Origin: M269 sp964625615
GTDB lineage: Bacteria > Pseudomonadota > Gammaproteobacteria > Enterobacterales > Alteromonadaceae
DNA: 39,517 nt
Direction of reading: 5' to 3'
Assembly (NCBI GenBank): GCA_964625615.1
Contig: CAZVDU010000018.1
Location: forward strand, 1 to 39,517
The notes under the pieces were generated by a model. It was given only the letters and a program-made list of their open reading frames with translations. It had not been told where the DNA came from and made no database searches. Made by a program: the position numbers and the translations under genes. Shown piece by piece: positions 1 to 8,065 of this stretch (its first letter is position 1; each line of letters starts with the position of its first letter).

Positions 1-2
1 AA

Positions 3-1853
3 GTTAAAAAGTTTGATGTTGAGATCAAAGAAAAATTCTATTTATGCCAAATATCGCCTTATCGTGATCAAGCCAGTAAGATTCAAGGCTTAACCATTAT
101 CTTCTATGAGACGACAGCCTTCTTAAATACACAATTAGCGCTAAACAAAGAAAAACATATAGCCCAAGCAACCTTAAATTCTATCTCAGATGGCGTCATC
201 CGCGTCGAAGAGAGTGGTGTTATCGACTTTATGAACCCGGCCGCTCAACGGCTACTGCAGTGGGATAGAGAGTCGGTTAAGCGTAAGCATGTTGAAGAAA
301 TCTTTAAGGTATTTGCTGACAACGAGCCTGTTGATGTCAAAGCTATAGTTGAAGTTGTTTGCCAAAACTATACAGCGAATATACCTGAGTGTGACCACTT
401 CATCATGAAGACTCGATACGGGCAAGATATTGTTATTGAGTTCAATATTACCTCGTTATCTGATAACGAGAATAATAGCCCAAGTGCGTTGATTGTGTTT
501 AGAGACGTAACTGAAAGACATTCGCAACTTAAGCAACTCTTGTGGAATAGCAAACATGATCCGTTAACCGGTTTGATCAATCGAGATGAGATTGAACGTC
601 GGATTGAATTAGCGATTATGACTGCACGTCGAAGCCACATCACGTCGACCTTCTTGTATCTTGATTTAGATCAATTCAAACTTGTTAATGATACTTGCGG
701 TCATTTGGCGGGCGATCAACTGTTAAAACAAGTGTCAGAAATTATAATCAGTTGTATACGCTCCAGAGATACAGTAGCAAGGCTTGGAGGTGATGAATTT
801 GCTGTGCTACTCGACAAATGCCCCTTGGTTGACTCAGAGAAAACAGCCAAGAAAATTCAAACGGCTATTTCTGACTATCGATTTGCTTGGGAAGAAAAAC
901 TCTTTCGTATTGGTGTGAGTATTGGCATGGTCGAGATTAATGAGCGTTCTGTTCAGGTCTCAGATATTTTAAGCGAATCTGATGGCGCCTGTTATTCAGC
1001 GAAAGAACAGGGGCGAAATCGAATTCAAATTTGTGGCACTGACAATACCGAGCTAGAGCAACAAAAACTGCAAATGCGCAGTATTTCTGATATCAACGAA
1101 GCGATTGAAAATGATCACTTTAGATTGTACTTCCAGAAAATTCATTGTTGTGAATCAGGTCACACCTTGGCCTGGGAAGTCCTCATTCGCATGTTTAATA
1201 AACGTGGTGAATTCTTACTGCCAGACAATTTTTTACCTGCTGCCGAGCGTTTTGGTTTGATTAACTTGATAGATCGTTGGGTACTCAAAAATAGTCTGAG
1301 GAAGTTTTCTGAGTTTGCTGAGTTTGGTGACATCGACCAATTCCCACAGCTTAATATTAATATCTCAGGTGATACCGTTGGTAATGAGACATTGATCAAA
1401 GAATTAGAAACGGGGCTTCAGGAACATAATATTCCGCCAGAGAAAATCTGTTTTGAAATTACAGAAACAGCTGCTATCAGGAACTTCCTAGGGGCTAAAA
1501 AGTTTATGGAAGCCATACGAGAGATGGGGTGCAAATTCGCCTTAGACGATTTTGGTACAGGCACAAGCTCGCTGTCTTATTTACGTGACTTACCTTTAGA
1601 CTTTATCAAGATCGACAAGACGTTTATCAACAATATCAACGACGACGAAATTAATCGCAGCATCGTTCAGTCTGTCTGTGATGTTTGTACGTTAATGGAA
1701 GTAGAAACCATTGCTGAAGGTGCAGAACGACAAGAACAGTTTGATCTTTTGAAAGAGATGGGCGCCTCTGCAATACAAGGTTTTGTGATTGGCAAGCCTA
1801 TACCTGTCGAAGAGTTTTTATCCCAAATTAATAGCGATCAAGGGTCTCAATGA
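3..1853 (+). CDS. PAS-GGDEF-EAL c-di-GMP signalling protein, 5' end outside window
   Basis: The reading frame is open to the left edge, so the gene starts upstream of the window; the internal ATG at 231 is not a convincing start. Residues before it include an ISPYR...I-x-G...IIFYETT segment, like the PAS-type domain C-terminal in CheB/CheR hybrid proteins. A second PAS follows (LNSISDGVIRVEESGVIDF and on). The GGDEF domain has an intact GGDEF at 786-800 and an RSRD inhibitory-site motif (RxxD) five residues before it, so diguanylate cyclase activity with product inhibition is likely. The EAL domain has EVL at 1176-1184 in place of EAL, but keeps the ETAAI glutamate, DDFGTG, the KID lysine and a QGF...P end, so phosphodiesterase activity is possible. 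The cell would use it to set cyclic di-GMP in response to a PAS-sensed signal. Domain identity is sure; net enzymatic direction is unknown. Confidence 0.9.
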   Translation, partial: VKKFDVEIKEKFYLCQISPYRDQASKIQGLTIIFYETTAFLNTQLALNKEKHIAQATLNSISDGVIRVEESGVIDFMNPAAQRLLQWDRESVKRKHVEEIFKVFADNEPVDVKAIVEVVCQNYTANIPECDHFIMKTRYGQDIVIEFNITSLSDNENNSPSALIVFRDVTERHSQLKQLLWNSKHDPLTGLINRDEIERRIELAIMTARRSHITSTFLYLDLDQFKLVNDTCGHLAGDQLLKQVSEIIISCIRSRDTVARLGGDEFAVLLDKCPLVDSEKTAKKIQTAISDYRFAWEEKLFRIGVSIGMVEINERSVQVSDILSESDGACYSAKEQGRNRIQICGTDNTELEQQKLQMRSISDINEAIENDHFRLYFQKIHCCESGHTLAWEVLIRMFNKRGEFLLPDNFLPAAERFGLINLIDRWVLKNSLRKFSEFAEFGDIDQFPQLNINISGDTVGNETLIKELETGLQEHNIPPEKICFEITETAAIRNFLGAKKFMEAIREMGCKFALDDFGTGTSSLSYLRDLPLDFIKIDKTFINNINDDEINRSIVQSVCDVCTLMEVETIAEGAERQEQFDLLKEMGASAIQGFVIGKPIPVEEFLSQINSDQGSQ

Positions 1854-2113
1854 CCTCAATTGATAAATTATATAAAAATAACTGTTAGCAGCACAAAACA
1901 CTATAGATGGTGATAAATGCAGAATATCATGCTAACTTTTACTTGAATTATAACTCGACAGAATTGTTATATTTCGTCATGATCTGGTTATAGCTTTTTC
2001 ATTCGTGGTGCGTGTGCTTTTCACTTCTCTTTTTCCCCCTTTTTGCACGTTAGGTAGGTTTCCTTCCTCGCTCACAACTGCTCCCTCGATTTATATAAAC
2101 TTTAGGAAATATC

Positions 2114-3394
2114 ATGCAAAAAATAATCGTTGTAGGCGGGGGTGCGGGTGGCCTTGAGCTAGTTACCAAGTTAAGTAAAAGTAAACTCGTTGAGGTCACG
2201 CTCGTTGACCGAAGTCAAACACATGTATGGAAACCCTTACTACATGAGGTTGCCGCGGGCGTTATTGATAAGAATTCAGATGGTATAGATTACCGCATAC
2301 ATGCTATGCGGCATAAATACCGTTTTGTGCTTGGTAATATGAGCAATATTGACAGTCAAAGCCAGCGTGTTCATATAGATGCGTTGATGGACGAACAAGG
2401 TGGGGAGCTCATTCCTAAGCGTGAATTAGAATATGACTCTCTTGTTATCGCTATCGGTAGTGTCAGTAATGACTTTGGGACGGAAGGTGTTGCAGAGTAT
2501 TGCTACCTGCTTGATTCGCTCAAACAAGCTGAACGTTTTCACAAAGCACTACTCAATCAATTACTCAAAATTAATCAACAAAAGAGTGAAGACGCTTGTT
2601 TAAAAGTAGCGATTGTTGGCGGTGGCGCCACAGGTACGGAATTAGCTGCCGAACTCCATCATGTTGCTAACCTAGCCAAGCATTATGGTATGCCAGAAGT
2701 GTCTTCTGAAAGGCTGAAAGTGTCGATTATCGAAGCAGGTACTCGGATTTTACCAGCCTTACCTGAAAGAATTGCTAATTCTGCGAGAGAAGCGCTTAGT
2801 GAACTGGGTATTGAAGTCTTAGAGATTACTCGAGTCGAAACTGCTCAAAAAGAGGGTTTTTTGACGAGTGAAGGTCAACTCATTGAAGCCGACTTGATGG
2901 TTTGGGCCGCGGGCGTTAAGGCACCTGATTTCATCCAAACGATGGGTGTTTTTGAAACAAACCGAATGCAACAAATTTTGGTCAACGAGCACTTGAAAAG
3001 CACTACAAACAGCAACATCTATGCGTTAGGTGATTGTTGTGGGTTCCAACAAGATGATGGTTCCTGGGTGCCTCCTCGCGCTCAATCTGCACACCAAATG
3101 GCGAGCTTAGTGGCCACCAATGTGATCAACACTATCAAAGGGCAACCATTAAAATCGTACCGTTATACAGACTATGGCTCACTGGTACACCTTAGCAAAT
3201 ACAGCACTGTGGGGAGTTTGATGGGCAGCTTAACCAATAACAGTATGTTTATTGAAGGGAAGTTGGCTCGGCTGGTGTATGTCTCGTTGTATAACATGCA
3301 TCAATTTGCTGTTCATGGCTGGATTAAGGGCTTCTTTGTACTTTTAAGCCGTAAGTTAACCAATATTATTGGGCCAAAGCTAAAACTCCACTAA
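2114..3394 (+). CDS. ndh: Type II NADH:quinone oxidoreductase
   Basis: A 426-aa flavoprotein close in length to E. coli Ndh (434 aa). It oxidises NADH and reduces quinone at the inner face of the cytoplasmic membrane without pumping protons. The N-terminal GGGAGGLE motif (about residues 8-15) is the FAD-binding Rossmann loop. A second GGGATGTELA loop near residue 168 binds NADH. The ALGDCCG segment near residue 305 is the usual second FAD contact. The C-terminus is rich in hydrophobic and basic residues (HQFAVHGW...KGFFVLL...), as expected for a monotopic membrane anchor. A TAGGAAAT ribosome binding site lies just before the ATG. It stands alone, with a 260-bp upstream region holding a pyrimidine-rich stretch (about 2010-2090). 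It ends only 7 bp from the convergent response-regulator gene, and no clear hairpin terminator is seen there. Confidence 0.93.
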   Translation: MQKIIVVGGGAGGLELVTKLSKSKLVEVTLVDRSQTHVWKPLLHEVAAGVIDKNSDGIDYRIHAMRHKYRFVLGNMSNIDSQSQRVHIDALMDEQGGELIPKRELEYDSLVIAIGSVSNDFGTEGVAEYCYLLDSLKQAERFHKALLNQLLKINQQKSEDACLKVAIVGGGATGTELAAELHHVANLAKHYGMPEVSSERLKVSIIEAGTRILPALPERIANSAREALSELGIEVLEITRVETAQKEGFLTSEGQLIEADLMVWAAGVKAPDFIQTMGVFETNRMQQILVNEHLKSTTNSNIYALGDCCGFQQDDGSWVPPRAQSAHQMASLVATNVINTIKGQPLKSYRYTDYGSLVHLSKYSTVGSLMGSLTNNSMFIEGKLARLVYVSLYNMHQFAVHGWIKGFFVLLSRKLTNIIGPKLKLH

Positions 3395-3401
3395 AAATGC
3401 G

Positions 3402-4013
3402 TTAAAGCCAGCCATTCTGGTGTGCAATTCGAGCGGCCTCAATGCGGTTCTTTGCATTGAGCTTGCTCGACGCTGAGGACAAGTAGTTGCGCACCGTACC
3501 GGCCGATAAAAACAGCTTTTCGGCAATCTCTTCTGTCGAAAACCCTTCTTTCGCTAAGCGAAGTGCTTGGCGCTCCTTGTCTGATAAGGGATCTCTTTCC
3601 ATCCAAGACTCGACCATAAGCTCTGGTGCGATTGCAACACCACCCTGGTGTACTTTTTGAATCGCTTCAATAAGGTCTCGTGAAGGGGAATCTTTAAGCA
3701 AGTAACCTTTGACACCGCTATCCATCGCTCGTCGCAAGTAGCCGCTCCGTGCAAAGGTGGTCAATATTATGGTTTTAACCGGTAAGCTCTCTTTTTGAAT
3801 TTTCTGAGCTAACTCAAGTCCTGTCATGTCGGGCATTTCTATATCTGTTAAGACAATATCAACCTTTTGTGCTTCATCAGCTTGTATGTATTCCAGCGCT
3901 TCACGTCCGTTTGAACAGCTTTGTACAACCCGTAAATTATCTTCTAAATCGAGCAGGGTCGACAATGCATTGAGTAACATAGTTTGATCTTCGGCGATAA
4001 GAATATGAATCAT
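3402..4013 (-). CDS. LuxR/NarL-family response regulator
   Basis: Receiver domain (MIHILIAEDQ...) with the phospho-accepting Asp in VLTDIEMPD, the Thr of the TTFAR segment and the Lys of LLKD. It is followed by a LuxR-type helix-turn-helix (LSDKERQALRLAKEGFSTEEIAEKL...GTVRNYLSSASSKL). This is the DesR/LiaR-like two-domain layout. An earlier ATG at 4022 overlaps the kinase stop codon, but AAGGA is too close to it and lies about 10 nt before the ATG at 4013, so 4013 is preferred. It is the last gene of a four-gene unit with the kinase and the ABC transporter. By analogy with Bacillus YvfTU/LnrJK-type systems it probably activates its own ABC genes; the inducing compound is not known. Confidence 0.9.
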   Translation of the reverse strand: MIHILIAEDQTMLLNALSTLLDLEDNLRVVQSCSNGREALEYIQADEAQKVDIVLTDIEMPDMTGLELAQKIQKESLPVKTIILTTFARSGYLRRAMDSGVKGYLLKDSPSRDLIEAIQKVHQGGVAIAPELMVESWMERDPLSDKERQALRLAKEGFSTEEIAEKLFLSAGTVRNYLSSASSKLNAKNRIEAARIAHQNGWL

Positions 4014-4018
4014 AGACG

Positions 4019-5176
4019 TCATGTCCTTGCTTGCGATGATAGCGGCAGCCCAATCTCAGAGCATGTGCCTTGATGGGGTTTGCCACTGGTGAATTTAGCG
4101 AAACCGCTCAAGGCTTTAACACGCTCTTGGATGCTCTTTAAGCCAACGCCTTCACTTTGTTCATGTTCAAACCCACGACCATTATCCAGAACAAGTAATA
4201 TAACCTTGTTGTCTCTTTGCTTGATTGTCACTTGCACTTTCGTCGCCTCGGCGTGCTTAACAATGTTGGTTACTAACTCTCTCAGCATAATGGCGAGCTC
4301 TTTGTTGCTTTTGGGGTTGAGGTAGTCATTAAGATCAACAGGTTTGTGTGCTGTACTATCGAAGTCCTCGAATTGATAATCAAAATCGATGTCTAAACTA
4401 GCAAACACATGCTTCGCATTAGCAAGTTCGCTTAATAAATCACTGGTTCTATACCCAGACACCACCTCTCTCACTTGGCTTAGCGCATCTCGTGAAATAG
4501 CTTCCAATTGTGTGATTTCTTGGCGTGCTTTTTCTATGTCCTTATCGAGTAAGCGCCCAGCTAAATCGGCTTTGAGCGTAATCACTGAAAATGTATGCCC
4601 TATAAGATCATGTAAGTCACGCGCAATGCGCTCTCTTTCCGCAACTTTAGCCAAATGTTGTACTTCTTGTTGCGAGAGGTGAAGCTCTTGCCGCTTCTCC
4701 TCAATCGCGGAATGATAGATGTTGAGCACGCCAATAATGAATGAAAAAACCAAGGTCGGTATTGAAAAGTAGAGTGCAAAGTTATTGTACCAACTGATCA
4801 AAGCCACCCAAGTTAAAATAACGAGAATAGCGCTAAAAGCATATTTCCGAGGCTTTAATCGGCTGCAAAAAGACGCGCCGTATATAAATAAGGAGCTGGC
4901 GCTTGGTGTAATGAAAGCTGCTAGTGTGCCCAGCAAAGTAATAGTGACTATATGTATAATGACTTTGTTGTGTGATACCCAATAGCTATGAAAGTAAATT
5001 GCCAGAAAGACCAATGTCGCGAGAAAAGTTAGCCATTTGTCTGTCGCATTGGTAGAAAAGATAAAAACAGGCGCAAAAAAGAGCGGTAGATAGATGAGCC
5101 ACACATAGGGTGAGAAGTCCTCTTTTAATCTCCTAGGCAATAAAAAACGGTGGATTATCTGTAGCCATATTTTCAT
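4019..5176 (-). CDS. DesK-like sensor histidine kinase
   Basis: A 385-aa membrane kinase of the HisKA_3 (HPK7) class. About six hydrophobic segments fill residues 25-155 with almost no loops, so sensing is probably within or next to the membrane. A short coiled segment leads to the phosphorylation helix RERIARDLHDLIGH, with the phospho-His near residue 189. The ATPase domain shows ELVTNIVKHAEAT (N box), DNGRGF (G1) and GVGLKSIQERV (G2). Its partner is the response regulator just downstream, whose reading frame begins around the kinase stop codon. The permease gene ends 25 bp upstream. Kinases of this type linked to ABC-2 exporters usually respond to membrane-active compounds such as linearmycins or to lipid state. 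That role is inferred from gene arrangement only. Confidence 0.9.
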   Translation of the reverse strand: MKIWLQIIHRFLLPRRLKEDFSPYVWLIYLPLFFAPVFIFSTNATDKWLTFLATLVFLAIYFHSYWVSHNKVIIHIVTITLLGTLAAFITPSASSLFIYGASFCSRLKPRKYAFSAILVILTWVALISWYNNFALYFSIPTLVFSFIIGVLNIYHSAIEEKRQELHLSQQEVQHLAKVAERERIARDLHDLIGHTFSVITLKADLAGRLLDKDIEKARQEITQLEAISRDALSQVREVVSGYRTSDLLSELANAKHVFASLDIDFDYQFEDFDSTAHKPVDLNDYLNPKSNKELAIMLRELVTNIVKHAEATKVQVTIKQRDNKVILLVLDNGRGFEHEQSEGVGLKSIQERVKALSGFAKFTSGKPHQGTCSEIGLPLSSQART

Positions 5177-5201
5177 GATGTGCTCTACTGTTTTGCTAAG
5201 C

Positions 5202-5990
5202 CTAATGAGGTTGTTTACGAAATGCCAATAATGCCGTGATGAAGAATATCACTGTAAATAATCCTAAAATGCCTATGTGCATCAAAATAGATGTCCCCAT
5301 ATCTTGTCCTGTCACTTTAAGCGCTAATTGTGCCAAATGGAAAGGTGGTAGAAATTGTGCAAAAGACTGTAAAAAGCCTGGCAACATAGTGATAGGTATC
5401 CACAAACCTGACAAAAATGACATCGGCAGGTAAATAATGTTAACCACAGCCGGCGCACTATCAGCTTTTAAAAGCAAGCCTAGCGTCAGCCCTAAAAGGC
5501 AAAAGGGTAATCCACCGATCACTAAAATACAGAATAGCAGTAATGATTGTGAAATAGACAATGATATACCTGTAAAAAAGCCAGCTACCACTCCTAGAGC
5601 CAGTAAAATCATTATAGAGAATCCCATAGATACTAAGACTCTACTGATTATTTGTGCCGATCCCGGCATCGGTGAAGCTTCCTTAATATCCAGCCAACCT
5701 TGGCCTCGTTCAATGGCTAACCCTGCACCGAAAGAGAAAAGTGCTGGTCCCATAATACCAAATACGCCATAAGTACAAAGCAGATAGCTTGACGCTTCTA
5801 CATTGCCACGATTGATCAACACGCCGAAGAAGATATAAAAGAGTGCAGGAAAAAGAATAGCCGGTAATGAAAACGCTGGGTTTCGAATCGTTTTAAGCCA
5901 TTCATACTTGGTTTCCAAATAGTAAATATTGAAGAGTCTAGATAGCGATATATCAGCTGTTATTGCTTGAGTAGGCGTAAATTGGCTCAT
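5202..5990 (-). CDS. ABC-2 type transporter permease
   Basis: A membrane protein of about 262 aa with six hydrophobic segments, the ABC2_membrane fold. Recognisable features are LPAILFPALFYIFFGVLINR in the first segment and the LPMSFLSGLWIPITMLPGF stretch before the fifth, typical of DrrB/YvfS-like exporters. An ATG at 5996 overlaps the ATPase stop (ATGA), but AGGAG sits directly against it and 7-8 nt before the ATG at 5990. The start is therefore taken at 5990 (MSQFTP...). It would form a homodimeric channel with the ATPase encoded immediately upstream. Transport direction (export) is inferred from the family; substrate unknown, possibly an amphipathic antibiotic or lipid. Confidence 0.88.
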   Translation of the reverse strand: MSQFTPTQAITADISLSRLFNIYYLETKYEWLKTIRNPAFSLPAILFPALFYIFFGVLINRGNVEASSYLLCTYGVFGIMGPALFSFGAGLAIERGQGWLDIKEASPMPGSAQIISRVLVSMGFSIMILLALGVVAGFFTGISLSISQSLLLFCILVIGGLPFCLLGLTLGLLLKADSAPAVVNIIYLPMSFLSGLWIPITMLPGFLQSFAQFLPPFHLAQLALKVTGQDMGTSILMHIGILGLFTVIFFITALLAFRKQPH

Positions 5991-5992
5991 GA

Positions 5993-6919
5993 TCATTCTC
6001 CTGCGGTTTGATTGTTTTCGTTTAACTGCAAAAAGGCATCTTCTAACCCTGCATTGCTCACATTCAAATCCTCTACCTCGGGGTATTCTGACAACAAAGC
6101 TTGTAATGTCTGATTAGGTGATGTCGTTTGTATACGGACAAACTTTCCATTCGCTGATACTTTTACTGCGCCGGTTAGCGTTTTGAAGCTCTTCACTGGC
6201 TGGTTGGAGCAAAACTGAATTGTCGTGCTGCGTACGCTTGACTTAACCTCTTCACTCGTCCCTCTTTTTATAACGTCTCCTTCTTTTAACAAGACGATTT
6301 CGTCAGCCAACGCATCGGCTTCGGGTAAGTAGTGTGTTGTTAGGATAATTGATGTACCTTGCGATTTTAGGTCTCTGATTGCAGCCCACAACCCTTGCCT
6401 CGCTTCTATATCCATACCAACACTGGGCTCATCCAGGAACAGCAATTTAGGGTTGCCGCATATGCTCAGGGCAAAGAGTAGTCGCTGTTTCTCGCCGCCA
6501 GACAGTTTCTTCGAATAACGGTGTTGTAGTTCAGACAATCCGGCATACTCAATAACATCTTCATAAGGCAAAGGAGAGGGGTAATAGCTTTGGAACAGCT
6601 CTATATGCTCTTTCACCTTTAAGGTTTCAGGTAAGTTTGCTACCTGTAGCATTGCACCTGACAATCGCTTGACGTCCTGTGCCCCAGGGGTTGATGAGAA
6701 TACGCTAACGGTGCCCGAGTCTGCCTTTAAACGACCTAGAAGGATATTGATCAAGGTTGTTTTACCGGCCCCATTTGCACCCAAAATAGCCACAACTTGA
6801 TTGGCGCAGAAGTCGAGGTTTATGTTGTTCAATGCCTTCTTTGCCTTGAATGACATATTTAGGTCGCGAATAGAAATAATAACCTTAGATGGTGACGCAG
6901 TGTCTAACGGTTGTTGCAT
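5993..6919 (-). CDS. ABC transporter ATP-binding protein (exporter type)
   Basis: A 308-aa nucleotide-binding subunit of the CcmA/DrrA type. It shows Walker A GANGAGKTT near residue 48, the signature LSGGEKQRL, Walker B LLFLDEPSVGMD and the H-loop TTHYLPEAD. The roughly 90-residue C-terminal extension after the ATPase core is common in drug-export ATPases. It is the first gene of the minus-strand unit ATPase-permease-kinase-regulator. An AGGAT ribosome binding site precedes the ATG. A 14-bp palindrome 84 bp upstream of the start is a candidate binding site for the cognate response regulator. Confidence 0.92.
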   Translation of the reverse strand: MQQPLDTASPSKVIISIRDLNMSFKAKKALNNINLDFCANQVVAILGANGAGKTTLINILLGRLKADSGTVSVFSSTPGAQDVKRLSGAMLQVANLPETLKVKEHIELFQSYYPSPLPYEDVIEYAGLSELQHRYSKKLSGGEKQRLLFALSICGNPKLLFLDEPSVGMDIEARQGLWAAIRDLKSQGTSIILTTHYLPEADALADEIVLLKEGDVIKRGTSEEVKSSVRSTTIQFCSNQPVKSFKTLTGAVKVSANGKFVRIQTTSPNQTLQALLSEYPEVEDLNVSNAGLEDAFLQLNENNQTAGE

Positions 6920-7002
6920 AACTCAAATCCTATTGGTTTGTGTAGGTATAACTATGCGCCTTGAACAAAGGGAATTTGAGAGGAATCTGTCATCAATAGG
7001 TA

Positions 7003-7016
7003 ATGACAAATGTCAT
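7003..7016 (-). promoter_or_regulatory. Inverted repeat ATGACA-AA-TGTCAT upstream of ABC/two-component operon
   Basis: A perfect 6-bp inverted repeat with a 2-bp spacer, 84 bp upstream of the ATPase start. Its size and place fit a dimeric LuxR-type response regulator site used for autoregulation. A further ATGA half-like element (CTGTCATCAATAGG) lies about 10 bp closer to the gene. Binding by the regulator encoded in this operon is inferred. Confidence 0.5.
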
Positions 7017-7116
7017 ATTTTTGAAAAAAACAAACTTAAAAAATTAAGGGCCGTTTATAGCACTCATCGTCAAACTGCCGATTCTCTGCGACGGGTAATC
7101 AAGGATTTTTGTCGTC

Positions 7117-7153
7117 TCATCACTTCAGCCTGTTTGCCCGCTTCTTATCGATA
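7117..7153 (+). promoter_or_regulatory. Upstream block shared by the two DUF3718-like genes, copy 1
   Basis: The block runs TCATCACTTC, three variable bases, then TGTTT..CCGCTT.TTATCG and ends 105 bp before the start codon of the 104-aa gene. A near copy occurs at 7924-7959 at the same distance (141-142 bp from block start to ATG) from the second gene. Conservation outside coding sequence, when the sequence between block and ribosome binding site has largely diverged, suggests a common regulatory site or untranslated leader. The 6920-7257 stretch otherwise shows only the palindrome at 7003 and no credible gene. Confidence 0.5.
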
Positions 7154-7257
7154 AGTTGAATGTCATTCTCTTTTTCATCGCTAAAGTTTTACTTAACAGC
7201 TCAGGCATTCAATGCCGCAGTTAAAGAAACAGGTGAAAGCCAAATGAGGAAAGAGAA

Positions 7258-7572
7258 ATGAAAAAGTTTATATTATCAGTACTTGTAACAGGCCTTATGG
7301 TAAGCACCATGGCTGCGGCAGATGTGCGTTATAGTGCCTCTCAAGAAAGGATGTTAATCAGTTTATGCAAAGCCGTAAAAAGTGACAGTATGGTCAAACT
7401 TAGCTATACACTCAAACGTGCCAATATCAGTTACCTTGATATGCAAGATGGGCTTGTGTGTAACGGTAAAGATCCAATAACTTTTGCAATGTTAAATGGC
7501 GCAGAGCATACCGCTCACATGATTGCTAGACGCACGAATAATGATCCGAGTACTTTTGTCGCAAAAAACTAA
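7258..7572 (+). CDS. Small secreted protein, DUF3718-like (paralogue 1)
   Basis: A 104-aa protein with a typical signal peptide (MKKFILSVLVTGLMVSTMAAA, cleavage expected near residue 21). The mature part is about 80 aa and contains LCKAVKSDSMVKL, YTLKRANISY, DGLVCNGKDPITFAMLNGAEHTA and a terminal RRTNNDPSTFVAKN. Two cysteines (in LCKA and LVCNG) may form a periplasmic disulfide. This matches my memory of DUF3718 proteins of Alteromonadales and vibrios, whose function is unknown. GAGGAAAGAG gives a strong ribosome binding site. It is a paralogue of the protein encoded at 8066-8422, with the same order of conserved blocks, the same leader and the same C-terminal VAKN. It has its own rho-independent terminator. 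Confidence 0.85.
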   Translation: MKKFILSVLVTGLMVSTMAAADVRYSASQERMLISLCKAVKSDSMVKLSYTLKRANISYLDMQDGLVCNGKDPITFAMLNGAEHTAHMIARRTNNDPSTFVAKN

Positions 7573-7591
7573 CGGTATAAGATGATTTAAG

Positions 7592-7614
7592 AAAGGAGCT
7601 TCGGCTCCTTTTTT
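7592..7614 (+). terminator. Rho-independent terminator after DUF3718-like gene 1
   Basis: Stem AAAGGAGC / GCTCCTTT closed by a TTCG tetraloop and followed by a run of T. It lies 19 bp after the stop codon. Confidence 0.9.
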
Positions 7615-7687
7615 GTGTTCAACACCTTCCACTTACTCATAAGCCTTAAGTAACGAATCTGAAGAGTAAAGAATACCATTCAGGCTA

Positions 7688-7715
7688 GTTCGCGGCTGAA
7701 GCGGCTCCTACAGGG
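7688..7715 (-). repeat. REP-like extragenic palindromic element
   Basis: On the minus strand the sequence reads CTGTAGGAGCCGCTTCAGCC then GCGAA. This is nearly the core of Pseudomonas-type REP elements (TGTAGGAGC...GCGAA with an internal short stem). The stem is imperfect here by one base. A degenerate GTAGCCGCTGCGAGG segment at about 7730-7747 could be a partner. Only one copy is seen in the window, so repetition cannot be shown from this sequence. Confidence 0.45.
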
Positions 7716-7923
7716 AAATAGATTCAATATAAGTAGCCGCTGCGAGGTCGATTTTAACCGGAAATGACTTTTAAACACTGAGTTCTCTTGAATTTATGGG
7801 ATGCAACTATGTGACAGCGCATCCATGTGAGCGTGAGGCGCTTCTCAACATCAAAGATGTTGTTTATCTAAAGTTGGTACATTTTATTGCTGCTTGTAAG
7901 TGAATATTAATACAACTTCCATT

Positions 7924-7959
7924 TCATCACTTCGTCGTGTTTCGCCGCTTTTTATCGCA
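7924..7959 (+). promoter_or_regulatory. Upstream block shared by the two DUF3718-like genes, copy 2
   Basis: Same block as at 7117-7153 (TCATCACTTC...TGTTT..CCGCTT.TTATCG), placed 142 bp before the ATG of the second small gene. About 28 of 33 aligned bases are identical by eye. Confidence 0.5.
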
Positions 7960-8065
7960 TATAAAAACACTTTTTTGATACATGAAACGACTATTTAAAT
8001 AACGACGAGATAAGAACATTTAACTCGTCGAAACACAGAAAGACGAGATCCTTGAGGAAAGAGAA

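Larger units (their letters stand above)
7615..8065. other. Intergenic region between the paired small genes
   Basis: No credible coding frame is seen. It holds a REP-like element near 7688, an inverted repeat GGATGC...GCATCC (7799-7804 and 7819-7824), a CAACATC-AAA-GATGTTG hairpin (7846-7862) and, from 7924, the block shared with the upstream gene. The first part of the region has no counterpart ahead of the first gene, so it may be an insertion between two copies of a tandem duplication. Confidence 0.5.

Noticed and set aside
2010..2090. Pyrimidine-rich stretch upstream of ndh as a possible small RNA or triplex element
   Set aside because: No stable hairpin or terminator is visible and composition alone is weak evidence.
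6801..7154. Open frame of 117 codons on the plus strand between the ABC ATPase and the first small gene
   Set aside because: It begins inside the antisense of the ATPase gene, has no recognisable domain, and covers the palindrome and the conserved upstream block, which explain the region better.
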